Shown here piece after piece: positions 16,790 through 24,366 of a DNA stretch of 64,000 bases. This DNA is from Allorhodopirellula heiligendammensis. GTDB lineage: Bacteria > Planctomycetota > Planctomycetia > Pirellulales > Pirellulaceae. The translations under genes and the position numbers were made by a program. The notes below the pieces were generated by a model. The model ran no database searches, was not told where the DNA came from, and was given only the letters and a program-made list of their open reading frames with translations. The DNA is taken from the NCBI RefSeq assembly GCF_007860105.1, contig NZ_SJPU01000001.1, forward strand, positions 942,090-1,006,089, read 5' to 3'. Within the stretch, counting starts at the first letter, position 1; every line of letters starts with the position of its first letter.

Positions 16790-17734
16790 ATGAGCACCAT
16801 GCTCGAAGATCCTGTGACCCAGAATCACTCATCGCACGGAACTCGGCTGCAAGCCGAAACGACCGCAGTTCGCTTGCACATCCGCTGGCCGGGGACTCGC
16901 AAGAGTCTCAGTCGCGACCAGAAACAACAAGCTGCCGGCGCATTCGACGCCGATAGCCGCACACTCTCAGCAGCGAAGCGTCTCTTCGACACATCGCACC
17001 CGTCGTTCCGCGCCGTCTCGGCGATCAAAACGAAGGCGGGTGCGTTGTGGAAAGGCATGACGCTGCCATACATCGAGCCGGGAGTCCGGCTGTTGCGCCG
17101 GGGTGACGTTTCAGAGTTCGATGATCGCATGATCATCATCCAAGCGGATCTGAGCGAAGCCGTTGACGAACTCGACCGCTGTTTCGCGGAACTCGTCGAT
17201 CAAGCCCGCACGCAACTTGGGAACTTGTTTGATTCGGCTGACTATCCCGCTTCCGTTTCGGATCTGTTCGCGATTGCTTGGGATTTCCCATCCGTCACAC
17301 CGCCGGCGTATCTGCGAACGGTGAATCCTGAGCTGTACGAGCAGGAGTGTCAGCGTGTGCAGGCGAAGTTCGCTGAAGCGGTTGAACTGGCCGAGCAAAC
17401 TTTTGCGGAGGAACTATCACAGTTGGTCGGCCATCTAGCCGAGCGATTGTCGGGTTCGGTGGACGGCAAACCGAAAGTCTTTCGCGATTCCGCGATTTCT
17501 AATTTGAACGAGTTTTTCGAGCGTTTCCAGCATCTCAGCATTGGCAGCAACGACGACCTCGATCAATTGGTTGAAAATGCACGACAAGTCGTCAGCGGTG
17601 TCGACCCACGAGACTTGCGTGATCGCGCGTCGTTGCGTGATCGAATGGCACGATCGCTGACGGATGTCGAAACGAGTCTCGATGAACTCATGACGGATCG
17701 CCCACGCCGAAACATCATTCGGGGCCCGCGGTGA
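16790..17734 (+). CDS. Conserved-looking protein of unknown function
   Basis: The 314-residue product is mostly helical. Notable parts are RLHIRWPGTRKSLS near the N-terminus, KRLFDTSHPSFRAVSAIKTK and a long central helix (AKFAEAVELAEQTFAEELSQ). The early part faintly resembles DUF3150 proteins of phages and mobile elements, but I am not confident. AAGGAG precedes ATG 16790. It overlaps the next gene by 4 nt, so the two should be co-translated. Confidence 0.6.
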   Translation: MSTMLEDPVTQNHSSHGTRLQAETTAVRLHIRWPGTRKSLSRDQKQQAAGAFDADSRTLSAAKRLFDTSHPSFRAVSAIKTKAGALWKGMTLPYIEPGVRLLRRGDVSEFDDRMIIIQADLSEAVDELDRCFAELVDQARTQLGNLFDSADYPASVSDLFAIAWDFPSVTPPAYLRTVNPELYEQECQRVQAKFAEAVELAEQTFAEELSQLVGHLAERLSGSVDGKPKVFRDSAISNLNEFFERFQHLSIGSNDDLDQLVENARQVVSGVDPRDLRDRASLRDRMARSLTDVETSLDELMTDRPRRNIIRGPR

Positions 17735-17988
17735 GTGCCATCGAACTGGTCGTGACCTCCAACGGCGTTACTCGAATGGTCTTCGACGACCGCGTTGACC
17801 TTCGCTCGGTAGGTTGCATCTCCATCCAGCGTGGCTCACATGTTGAGCCAACGTCGGTGGGTCAATGGACCTCCGACCTCTCTCCCGTCGCTGGTCCAAC
17901 TCTCGGACCGTTTGACAAACGCAGCGAAGCCCTGGCGGCAGAAGTCGCTTGGCTTCATCGGAATTGGTTAGTCCGCTCACCGGAATAG
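17731..17988 (+). CDS. Small protein of unknown function
   Basis: The 85-residue product starts at GTG 17731 in GTGA overlap with the previous gene. It is beta-rich at first (ELVVTSNGVTRMVFDDRVDL) and ends in a helix (RSEALAAEVAWLHRNWL). No family is recognised. A strong terminator follows, closing this transcription unit. Confidence 0.5.
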   Translation: MSAIELVVTSNGVTRMVFDDRVDLRSVGCISIQRGSHVEPTSVGQWTSDLSPVAGPTLGPFDKRSEALAAEVAWLHRNWLVRSPE

Positions 17989-18013
17989 CCGTTCTTTCAA
18001 ATCTCCCTCTACC

Positions 18014-18058
18014 AAAGCCCCGTTCGTCTGACGCAAGTCAAGTGAGCGGGGCTTTTTT
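18014..18058 (+). terminator. Intrinsic terminator inside the cargo region
   Basis: AAAGCCCCG (18014-18022) pairs with CGGGGCTTT (18047-18055) and is followed by a T-run to 18058. It divides the DUF1257-to-17988 unit from the next genes. Confidence 0.8.
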
Positions 18059-18089
18059 CGTTTCCCCCCTTCGGTAAGGAACTTTTCCG

Positions 18090-18308
18090 ATGAACCAGAA
18101 CGACCTGAATCGTGCCGTGGCCCATGCCACTGGCGAAACCATCTCCGCAGTCAAACGACTCGGCTTCATGATCGCTAACCCCAGTGACCTGATTGACGAC
18201 CCGACCGATCCCGTGCACGGCGGTCGCGTCATCGACTGGGACGATTTCGAGTTCCTTCAAGATGAGCCCGATGAAAATAGCTTCACTTTGGAAGCCGCAA
18301 TCGGCTGA
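18090..18308 (+). CDS. Small acidic protein of unknown function
   Basis: The 72-residue product has an N-terminal helical part (NDLNRAVAHATGETISAVKRLG) that could form an HTH, and an acidic C-terminal half (DWDDFEFLQDEPDEN). AAGGAAC lies upstream of ATG 18090. Hairpins on both sides make it a separate mini-unit. Confidence 0.5.
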   Translation: MNQNDLNRAVAHATGETISAVKRLGFMIANPSDLIDDPTDPVHGGRVIDWDDFEFLQDEPDENSFTLEAAIG

Positions 18309-18348
18309 TGCGATGAAGCCCACTCGCCATCAGCCCTCTCTCTTCGTA

Positions 18349-18394
18349 GCGAAACGCCGCCGCTGTCCCGTTCGTGGACAGCGGCGGCTTCGCT
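18349..18394 (+). terminator. Long GC-rich hairpin
   Basis: GCCGCCGCTGTCC (18356-18368) pairs perfectly with GGACAGCGGCGGC (18376-18388), with flanking AGCGAA / TTCGCT extending the stem. It has only a weak T-tract, so it may be a terminator, an attenuator or an RNA-stability element ahead of the Ubl gene. Confidence 0.55.
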
Positions 18395-18445
18395 TTCCCA
18401 AACGTAAAACGTTTACCCGACACCCACAACTAAAGAGCACCAAGC

Positions 18446-18667
18446 ATGAAAGTTCTTCTCATTTCCAATGACGCCGGTGGATACGCCCATCACGTCGAAG
18501 CTCCCGACAACACGACGGTTCAGCAAATGTTCGAGCGGCATGTCGGCGCATTTCACGCCGACAGTTATCTCATCCGTGTCAATCGCCAACCCGCGGCGGC
18601 CGATCAAGTGCTGCGAGACGGCGACCGGGTCTCGTTCACACCACAGAAAATCGAAGGCGCTGCCTGA
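18446..18667 (+). CDS. Ubiquitin-like beta-grasp protein (Ubl)
   Basis: This 73-residue protein has a ThiS/MoaD/ubiquitin-type pattern: two initial strands (MKVLLISND and [10 protein letters not shown]), a helix ([12 protein letters not shown]), then [25 protein letters not shown] and a short tail KIEGAA. The [11 protein letters not shown] segment corresponds to the hallmark xxDGDxVxxxP turn of beta-grasp sulfur carriers and Ubls. Its C-terminus is Gly-Ala-Ala rather than Gly-Gly. It is directly followed by E2-like, JAB and E1-like genes, so it is probably the modifier that is activated, conjugated and removed by them. Confidence 0.75.
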   Translation: MKVLLISNDAGGYAHHVEAPDNTTVQQMFERHVGAFHADSYLIRVNRQPAAADQVLRDGDRVSFTPQKIEGAA

Positions 18668-18714
18668 TTTCTGCTTTCATTCGCCCCAACTGAGTGTTTC
18701 CACCGAGGAATGCA

Positions 18715-19734
18715 ATGAAAAACGAAATCAAACAAGACTATCGAGCTGCCGTTGAAATGATGCAGTCCCTGCAGCACATGCGTGACGCAACTTCGATGTC
18801 GCATTTCGATGACTCGATTGTGCAATGCAAACGTTGGCAGCGACGACTCGAAATGGCGACCCAGCATAACTGGCCCACCGCCGCAAGAGACGCTCGTGAT
18901 CGACTTCATGGCGCGCTCGACATCCTTCGAATGCGGACGACTCACTCCATCGACAACCTGAAGCGGCAATCTCGATCTCATATCGAACCCACCGCAACGC
19001 TGATCTTTCAAGAGATCCAAGCGCTGCGTGGCGAGTTTGATTCGGTCACGATTGACGGCTCGAACCAGCGACTGACCGTGACGACGACGAGCATTGTCCT
19101 CGACGGAGTCCTGCTGGGAAGCTTCGAAATTCGCTTGAATTGGAAGTATATCAAAGAATCGTCTCCGTTCGATGTGATCGCGCTCGAGCCTAACGAGCCG
19201 GCCAGCGGCGAGGGTGTGACGCATCCCCACGTCCAAAGCGATTCGCTTTGCGAGGGTGAGGGATCTGACGCGATTCGTCGCGCCCTGGATGAAGGTCGTT
19301 TGTATGACTTCTTCTGCATCGTCGATCAGATTCTGCGGACTTACAACTCGGGTTCTGCCTACGTTCAACTGGATGATTGGAATGGAGTCAACTGCCGATC
19401 CTGCGGCGACACCGTCGATTCCGACCAAGCACTCGCTTGTTCCAACTGCGAAACCGAACTGTGCATGGAATGCAGCACGTGCTGCGATTCATGCTGCGAA
19501 CGGTACTGCGAAGAATGCGCCTCGTCCTGCGAAAGCTGCGGCGACGATGCGTGCAAAATGTGCCTGAAGTCGTGCGACGACTGCGGCGAAAGTTTCTGTC
19601 CCTCCTGCCTCTCTGAAGGAACCTGTGATGATTGCCTCAACAACGAAAATGCAGAAAATGCAAAAGACGAACCGGAGCAACCGTGTCCTGCGGTTCAGCC
19701 CGTTTGCGTTGGCAAAGCTAGTGTACCTGCGTGA
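18715..19734 (+). CDS. E2-like conjugating enzyme with cysteine-rich RING-like tail
   Basis: The start ATG 18715 has GAGGA upstream; the product is 339 residues. Residues 1-95 are helical. Residues about 95-222 fit an E2 fold: strands, then FEIRLNWKY, then THPHV at about 169-173 and SDSLCEGEG with candidate catalytic Cys179, and a C-terminal helical part ([20 protein letters not shown]). Residues 227-310 contain about ten CxxC-type pairs (CRSCGD, CSNC, CMEC, CDSCC, CESC, CKMC, CDDC, CPSC), a multi-zinc treble-clef or RING-like array. An E2 with a built-in E3-like module is inferred. Its end overlaps the JAB gene by about 107 nt. Confidence 0.7.
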   Translation: MKNEIKQDYRAAVEMMQSLQHMRDATSMSHFDDSIVQCKRWQRRLEMATQHNWPTAARDARDRLHGALDILRMRTTHSIDNLKRQSRSHIEPTATLIFQEIQALRGEFDSVTIDGSNQRLTVTTTSIVLDGVLLGSFEIRLNWKYIKESSPFDVIALEPNEPASGEGVTHPHVQSDSLCEGEGSDAIRRALDEGRLYDFFCIVDQILRTYNSGSAYVQLDDWNGVNCRSCGDTVDSDQALACSNCETELCMECSTCCDSCCERYCEECASSCESCGDDACKMCLKSCDDCGESFCPSCLSEGTCDDCLNNENAENAKDEPEQPCPAVQPVCVGKASVPA

Positions 19735-20296
19735 CATCGGGCCCACCGAAATCGGCGGTTTTGGAATTTCCAATGCCGATGACCTGTTGCTGATCGAAGA
19801 CATTCAGTTGGTCCGACAAACCTGCTCGGTCACCTCCGTCGAGTTCGACGACGCCAGCGTTGCCGACTTCTTTGACAGCCAAGTCGATGCCGGGCGCCAA
19901 CCAGAGCAATTCGCGCGAGTCTGGGTCCACACGCACCCCGGCGCCTCACCCTCACCGAGTCAAACCGATGAGGAAACGTTCAGTCGCTGCTTCGGCGGCG
20001 TCGATTGGGCCGTGATGCACATCCTGGCGGAAGAGGGAAACACGTACACCCGAGCCCGCTTCAATGTGGGCCCTGGAACGGATCGGCGACTGCGCTGCCG
20101 AACGATTCTCGATTGCGAGTTCCCGGGAACCGACCACGATCAATGGTTCGAAGAATACCGTGACAACGTCACGATCGACGACCCATTCGCATCGCGACGT
20201 TCGCTCACCGATCGCTACGACGATACCGACTGGTGGCAGCAGCCTCCCACGGCCGCCGATTTGTGGAGCGACCGGTTGTTCGAGGTTGGCCGATGA
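19628..20296 (+). CDS. JAB/JAMM metallopeptidase (deubiquitinase-like)
   Basis: The 222-residue product contains [14 protein letters not shown], an exact HxH-x7-S-x2-D JAMM zinc motif at about residues 99-112. The upstream acidic residue lies in EIGGFGIS. These metalloproteases cleave isopeptide bonds or process Ubl C-termini. ATG 19628 is preferred because AAGGA lies about 7 nt upstream; GTG 19625 is equivalent. It is translated from within the cysteine-rich end of the E2-like gene and overlaps the E1 gene by 4 nt (ATGA). Confidence 0.85.
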   Translation: MIASTTKMQKMQKTNRSNRVLRFSPFALAKLVYLRDIGPTEIGGFGISNADDLLLIEDIQLVRQTCSVTSVEFDDASVADFFDSQVDAGRQPEQFARVWVHTHPGASPSPSQTDEETFSRCFGGVDWAVMHILAEEGNTYTRARFNVGPGTDRRLRCRTILDCEFPGTDHDQWFEEYRDNVTIDDPFASRRSLTDRYDDTDWWQQPPTAADLWSDRLFEVGR

Positions 20297-20961
20297 CCAC
20301 CGAAACATTCAACCGGTTCGCCCGTCAGAGCGACTTGGTCCCAACGGACCGCCTCACCCAAGTCACCGCAACGGTGATCGGCGTGGGCGCAATCGGTCGC
20401 CAAGTCGCACTGCAACTAGCCGCCATCGGCGCGCCCCGCATCCAACTGATCGACTTCGATCATGTCGACTTGTCGAACACAACAACGCAGGGCTATCGAA
20501 AGCACGAGATCGGCTGGAGTAAACCGTTTGCATGCGGTGAAGCGATCAGTGAACTCGATTCAACGATCGAGGTCACACGAATCGAGGATCGCTTCCGTCC
20601 CAGACAAACCATCGGCAACGCAGTTTTCTGTTGTGTCGATTCGATCACGGCGCGGTCGGCGATTTGGAAGTCTGTCGAGGGCCGCGTCGCGTTCTGGGCG
20701 GATGGCCGTATGCTGGGCGAGGTGATCCGCGTGCTGGCTGCCGATGACACACCGTCATCACAGCACTATGCGACAACCCTGTTCGCTGCTTCTGAAGCCC
20801 AGCAAGGAACCTGCACTTCACGCAGCACGATCTACGCCGCCAGCATCGCTGCGGGAATGATGGTGCACCAGTTCACTCGCTGGCTCCGAAACATACCGAC
20901 GGACGCCGACACCTCCGTCAATCTGCTTTCCGGCGAATGGACCGTCCGCGAAGCTTCCTAA
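20293..20961 (+). CDS. ThiF/E1-like adenylyltransferase
   Basis: The 222-residue product contains [19 protein letters not shown] (nucleotide-binding loop) and [17 protein letters not shown], the E1/ThiF signature for ATP and Mg. [16 protein letters not shown] follows. [17 protein letters not shown] near residue 177 supplies a candidate catalytic Cys. The short length and single domain match bacterial E1-like enzymes in Ubl operons rather than eukaryotic E1. It would adenylate the Ubl C-terminus and pass it to the E2-like protein. The ATGA overlap with the JAB gene shows tight coupling. Confidence 0.85.
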   Translation: MTTETFNRFARQSDLVPTDRLTQVTATVIGVGAIGRQVALQLAAIGAPRIQLIDFDHVDLSNTTTQGYRKHEIGWSKPFACGEAISELDSTIEVTRIEDRFRPRQTIGNAVFCCVDSITARSAIWKSVEGRVAFWADGRMLGEVIRVLAADDTPSSQHYATTLFAASEAQQGTCTSRSTIYAASIAAGMMVHQFTRWLRNIPTDADTSVNLLSGEWTVREAS

Positions 20962-21028
20962 CGAAACGATCAGGGCACGAGCTTTCACCAAGACTTCCAG
21001 CCCTAACACGTTCTCGAAAGGAGGAAAC

Positions 21029-21163
21029 ATGGAAGGTCTAGCGGGATGGATCATCGTCGGCTTCGTCGCATGGTGGTCCTATAAGTCGAGCAAACGCACT
21101 GGCAGCCGCAAAGGTTACAACGTCGGCCGCAGCCGAAGTAAACGCAATCGCCGCCGCGACTAA
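21029..21163 (+). CDS. 44-residue basic membrane peptide
   Basis: ATG 21029 has an excellent AAAGGAGG 5 nt upstream. The peptide has one short membrane helix (LAGWIIVGFVAWWSY) followed by a strongly basic tail (KSSKRTGSRKG ... SKRNRRRD). It closes the Ubl operon. It may be a membrane anchor, small regulator or toxin-like peptide, but nothing proves a function. Confidence 0.55.
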   Translation: MEGLAGWIIVGFVAWWSYKSSKRTGSRKGYNVGRSRSKRNRRRD

Positions 21164-21174
21164 CCACTGGATGC

Positions 21175-21215
21175 CGTGGCCGCCCTTCGGGGCGGTCACG
21201 ACGTCTCTTTTTTTT
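21175..21215 (+). terminator. Operon terminator after the Ubl cassette
   Basis: CGTGGCCGCCC and GGGCGGTCACG form an 11-bp stem with one G-U pair and a TTCG tetraloop, followed by a long T-run (21208-21215). Confidence 0.9.
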
Positions 21216-21227
21216 AGCTATCAGTGA

Positions 21228-21359
21228 ATGCCCGGCGACGGCGTTCGCTTGAGCATCGCACTGAAGCAACCGATCGCGATCAGCCACGGCGACCACTTCG
21301 CCATCCGAGAAGCCGGCAAAACCGTCGGCTCGGGCGTCGTCACGCGAGTCGTCGCATAA
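21228..21359 (+). pseudogene. 3' fragment of tuf (EF-Tu C-terminus)
   Basis: Forty-three codons from ATG 21228 encode MPGDGVRL..., ...[16 protein letters not shown] and [13 protein letters not shown], ending at TAA. These match the last strands of EF-Tu domain III (MPGDN ... HPIA ... FAIREGGRTVGAGVV). A TGA lies directly before the ATG, and a terminator hairpin follows the stop. The rest of tuf is absent. It is most simply a remnant brought in by recombination at the end of the island. Confidence 0.75.
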
Positions 21360-21371
21360 AGCATCGAATGC

Positions 21372-21412
21372 GAAACGCCTGCGATAGTGAGAGATGTCGC
21401 AGGCGTTTCTTT
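21372..21412 (+). terminator. Terminator behind the tuf fragment
   Basis: GAAACGCCTGCGA (21372-21384) pairs perfectly with TCGCAGGCGTTTC (21397-21409), followed by TTT. It probably came with the tuf 3' end. Confidence 0.75.
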
Positions 21413-21472
21413 GATCATCGAGACGAAATTATGAAGGAGGTTGAGGCAACAACTCCTTCTTGACGCATCAAC

Positions 21473-22483
21473 TCACCAAAACTTCCACCAGGGCTTTGGA
21501 ACGATTTCCGGCAGTTTAAGTTTCTCGACCCATTGCCTGACTTCGGCGACTGTTAACTCAGCGGTTACAGTCACAGCGGGCGGCGATGCTTGCAAGAACG
21601 GACCGAAGAAACCCGCTCCCCACTGACGCGAATTGATGATCATCGGCCACAGAAGGATTACTTGCTGCCCATCGATTTCTGGGATAGAGTCCGGATTGGC
21701 CTCGCCCCAAATCGATCCGCCCAAGTCCGCAATTGGACACGTCCCCACACCATAGTGCCACCACGCTTCATCGTGGCAATCTTCACTTGATTCACCTCTA
21801 GCCACCGCCAACAGACGAGAAGACACGCGTTTCGCACCGGATATTTTTGCATCCGACAACGCGGACTGGAGAAGGGTAAAGAGATGGAAGCAATTTGACA
21901 AATTCTGGTAGGAAACACGGAGCCCACGACGTTGCTCGACATGAATGACCAAGAGGGTTCCGTTTCGTTTGCGCAGAAGTTCAAGAACCCACATCGGGCC
22001 AGCCGATGCGTATTCGACTCGTTCCAATTCGGCGACCACATCGGAATCGCTTGCCATTCGCTGCAACAGTGTTGGTGAACGGGCGAGGTGAGCAACGAGT
22101 CCCTGCCCGAGCATCTCCAGCCCAACGACAATCTCCGAATCGACTTCCGGTTCATCATCGTCGGTATCTTCATCGGGGAGCGTCGCAACGGAGCCTGACC
22201 AATGTAAAAGAGCCCCAAGAATCGCGTCCCCCGTCAAATTCGGATCGGCCCCTCCTTCCGCTCCTGCGCCCAACCAGACTGCCAGGAAACCGGCCCCGGT
22301 TGGGCTGGTCACCTCGCCAAGCCGCTTCGCGACTAGCAATCTCGCCTCCTCACCAGACGCATGCTCACCGATCGCGTTGAGGGCCTCGCGAAGTTCGTCT
22401 GGACAGTCGGAACCATATTGCGAACTCGCAGCACTGATCACATGGTTCGATATCTCTTCAAGCGAAGGATCTGTTGCGGCCAA
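21473..22483 (-). CDS. Hypothetical protein
   Basis: The 336-residue product is helical and acidic in its first half, with an Asp/Glu-rich linker (DEDTDDDEPEVDSEI). It ends in an aromatic cluster (KPWWKFW). WGAGFFGPFLQAS and AELTVAEVRQWVEKL are notable in the last third. No domain is recognised and no signal peptide is seen. It stands alone on the minus strand, convergent with the tuf fragment. Confidence 0.6.
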   Translation of the reverse strand: MAATDPSLEEISNHVISAASSQYGSDCPDELREALNAIGEHASGEEARLLVAKRLGEVTSPTGAGFLAVWLGAGAEGGADPNLTGDAILGALLHWSGSVATLPDEDTDDDEPEVDSEIVVGLEMLGQGLVAHLARSPTLLQRMASDSDVVAELERVEYASAGPMWVLELLRKRNGTLLVIHVEQRRGLRVSYQNLSNCFHLFTLLQSALSDAKISGAKRVSSRLLAVARGESSEDCHDEAWWHYGVGTCPIADLGGSIWGEANPDSIPEIDGQQVILLWPMIINSRQWGAGFFGPFLQASPPAVTVTAELTVAEVRQWVEKLKLPEIVPKPWWKFW

Positions 22484-23198
22484 TTTAGTTTCCTGAGTTA
22501 CTCTGCCAGCAATTGGGAACTAATAGTTTAACCCATTTGTTGAATTGATCGTGGGGGTGTCTCGATTGCTGCGAACTCATTCGCTTGCGAAGTGTCATCA
22601 TCAGTGCGATCGACTGGTGGGGTTCCAGCGGCGCGGTGTTCGCCTGCTTGACCGTGGTTGTGAACTCCGTGTGCCGTGCAATGGGTTCTAAACGAACATC
22701 AGTCGAAGTAGCTCAGTGGATAGAGCATCAGATTGAAACTCTGACGGTCACGGGTTCGACTCCCGTCACGCAACTGCCAACGTGTTTGGAAACAGACCGA
22801 TGGCTCCAGGGCACGAGAGTGTCCACCATGAAGCTGGCGGGCAGTCGGTTGCCTCGCCGAATCCGGTACGCAATATCGTTGCACCTCCAGCGATGGTTGC
22901 TTGCCAACATACGACGACGCCTTGCAGGTTCTCAGACAAATCGCCAAGCAAGGCCGGACGAATCTTGCCACGACTGTATGAAACGTTTGACTTCTTAGGA
23001 AGACGAACGCAAACGCAGCCCGATCAAGCGGACGCCGGCCACGCTCGCCGATTTGAAGCAAACTTCCGCGAAAGTTGCGTGTGATTCAGCGAACAATTGG
23101 CTGCCCAAAAGCCTCCTTCAATCAATTATCATCTTCAGATCAGTCGCCGGACGTCCGGCATCACAACTCGCAATGCGAGAAAGCTCTTGGAAGTCAAC
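22484..23198. other. 715-bp spacer containing only the tRNA-like element
   Basis: Apart from the tRNA-like sequence, no convincing gene is seen. Reading frames across it are explained by the tRNA-like body. GTTGCGTG at 23074-23081 is complementary to CACGCAAC at the 3' end of the tRNA-like sequence, about 300 nt away. Confidence 0.4.
22702..22774 (+). tRNA. tRNA-Phe(GAA)-like RNA lacking a paired acceptor stem
   Basis: The D-arm (GCTC ... GAGC), anticodon arm (TCAGA, loop TTGAAAC, TCTGA), variable loop and T-arm (ACGGG, TTCGACT, CCCGT) are all intact. The anticodon GAA is at 22735-22737. The expected 5' acceptor strand GTCGAAG does not pair with the 3' strand CACGCAA (two of seven positions), and no CCA is encoded. 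It is therefore a tRNA mimic or pseudo-tRNA rather than a normal tRNA. Its position in front of slipin and RNA 2'-phosphotransferase genes suggests a role as tRNA-like RNA in an RNA-repair locus. Confidence 0.6.
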
Positions 23199-24299
23199 AT
23201 GTTCCGCAAGATTCATATCCGCAGCTACGAAGTCGGCTTGAAATTCCGAGACGGTGAATTGGTTGGACTGCTCAGTCCTGGTAAGCACTACGTCTGGACC
23301 GGACTAGGCAAGGTCCACGTGCGAGTGGTCAGCAAGCGAGATCCGTGGATCGTCGACGACCAGCTTGACGTGATCGTGAAGTCGGGGAAATTCGCCGGCA
23401 AAGCTGACGTGATCGACTTGAAGGACCACCAGCGTGCGTTGGTGTGGATCGACGGTCGATTCAACCGCGTGCTTGGCCCAGGCCTGTACGCTTATTGGAT
23501 CGGCGTGCGTGATGTTCGCCTTGAAGTCGTCGCAATTGAGAACGCCCGTTTCGAGCACAAGGAGCTTGCAGCGATCGTTCGTGGTGGTGACGCGACTCGT
23601 TGGCTGGACGTTTGCAAGGTCGATCGCGACCACGTGGGGGTCTTGTTCCTGGACGGTCGCTATGCCGACGAACTCTCGCCAGGTCTGTACGCGTTCTGGA
23701 GGGAAGCAGCGGACGCACGAGTGGTAGAGCTCGATATGCGTGAGTCACAAGTCGACGTGAGTGGTCAGGAGATTTTCACAGCCGACAAGGTGACGCTGCG
23801 AATGAACGCGATCATCACTTACGGGGTAAAGGATGCTCGTCGCGCTGTAAGTGCCTCGACGGACGTTCGACAGTCGCTGTACCGAGAGGCGCAGTTGGCT
23901 TTGCGATCCGCTGTCGGTGCACGAGAACTTGACGGGTTCCTCGCCGCGAAGGACGATCTGATCGAAGAACTCGAAGCAAGCGTCCGCGACCGCGCCGCAG
24001 TGCTCGGCTTGGAAGTCGTCTCGGTTGGTATTCGCGACGTGATCCTTCCCGGCGACATGAAGGACTTGATGAACAAGGTGACCGAGGCCAAGAAGGCGGC
24101 CGAGGCCAACTTGATCTCGCGTCGTGAGGAAACGGCCGCGATGCGCAGCCAAGCCAACACGGCAAAGCTGCTGGCCGACAACCCAACGCTGATGCGATTG
24201 CGAGAACTGGAAGTACTCGAAAAGGTCGCTTCAGCGGGCAACATGAGCATCGTGCTCGGCGAGAGGGGACTCGCCGATCGAGTCGTCAACTTGCTGTAA
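23199..24299 (+). CDS. Slipin-type SPFH/Band 7 protein
   Basis: The 366-residue product from ATG 23199 starts FRKIHIRSYEVGLKFRDGEL. It contains two divergent repeats of VLGPGLYAYW / ELSPGLYAFW, then the SPFH core (VTLRMNAIITYGVKD, ...REAQLALRSAVGARELDGFL, LGLEVVSVGIRDVILPGDM) and a helical tail (KAAEANLISRREE). This is the slipin/stomatin arrangement, though no strong N-terminal membrane helix is seen. Such slipins often accompany RNA-repair genes (RtcB, KptA) in bacteria. A terminator follows. Confidence 0.85.
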   Translation: MFRKIHIRSYEVGLKFRDGELVGLLSPGKHYVWTGLGKVHVRVVSKRDPWIVDDQLDVIVKSGKFAGKADVIDLKDHQRALVWIDGRFNRVLGPGLYAYWIGVRDVRLEVVAIENARFEHKELAAIVRGGDATRWLDVCKVDRDHVGVLFLDGRYADELSPGLYAFWREAADARVVELDMRESQVDVSGQEIFTADKVTLRMNAIITYGVKDARRAVSASTDVRQSLYREAQLALRSAVGARELDGFLAAKDDLIEELEASVRDRAAVLGLEVVSVGIRDVILPGDMKDLMNKVTEAKKAAEANLISRREETAAMRSQANTAKLLADNPTLMRLRELEVLEKVASAGNMSIVLGERGLADRVVNLL

Positions 24300-24303
24300 A
24301 ACC

Positions 24304-24343
24304 GAAACGCCCGCGGCGGAGCAATCCACTGTGGGCGTTTTTC
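24304..24343 (+). terminator. Terminator between slipin and kptA
   Basis: AAACGCCC (24305-24312) and GGGCGTTT (24333-24340) form the stem, with T residues after it. Some read-through into kptA is possible because only 27 nt separate them. Confidence 0.7.
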
Positions 24344-24366
24344 GTTGTCGGATAGAATCTGTTACC

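Noticed and set aside
22585-22998. 137-codon frame across the spacer before the slipin gene
   Set aside because: Its centre is the translation of the tRNA-like sequence (VAQWIEHQIETLTVTGSTPVT), a known false-protein pattern, and the ends carry no motif.
23074-23081. Possible permuted tRNA gene, with the 5' acceptor strand found downstream
   Set aside because: Only 8 nt of complementarity is present and the break is not in a loop as in known permuted tRNAs; chance is a fair explanation.
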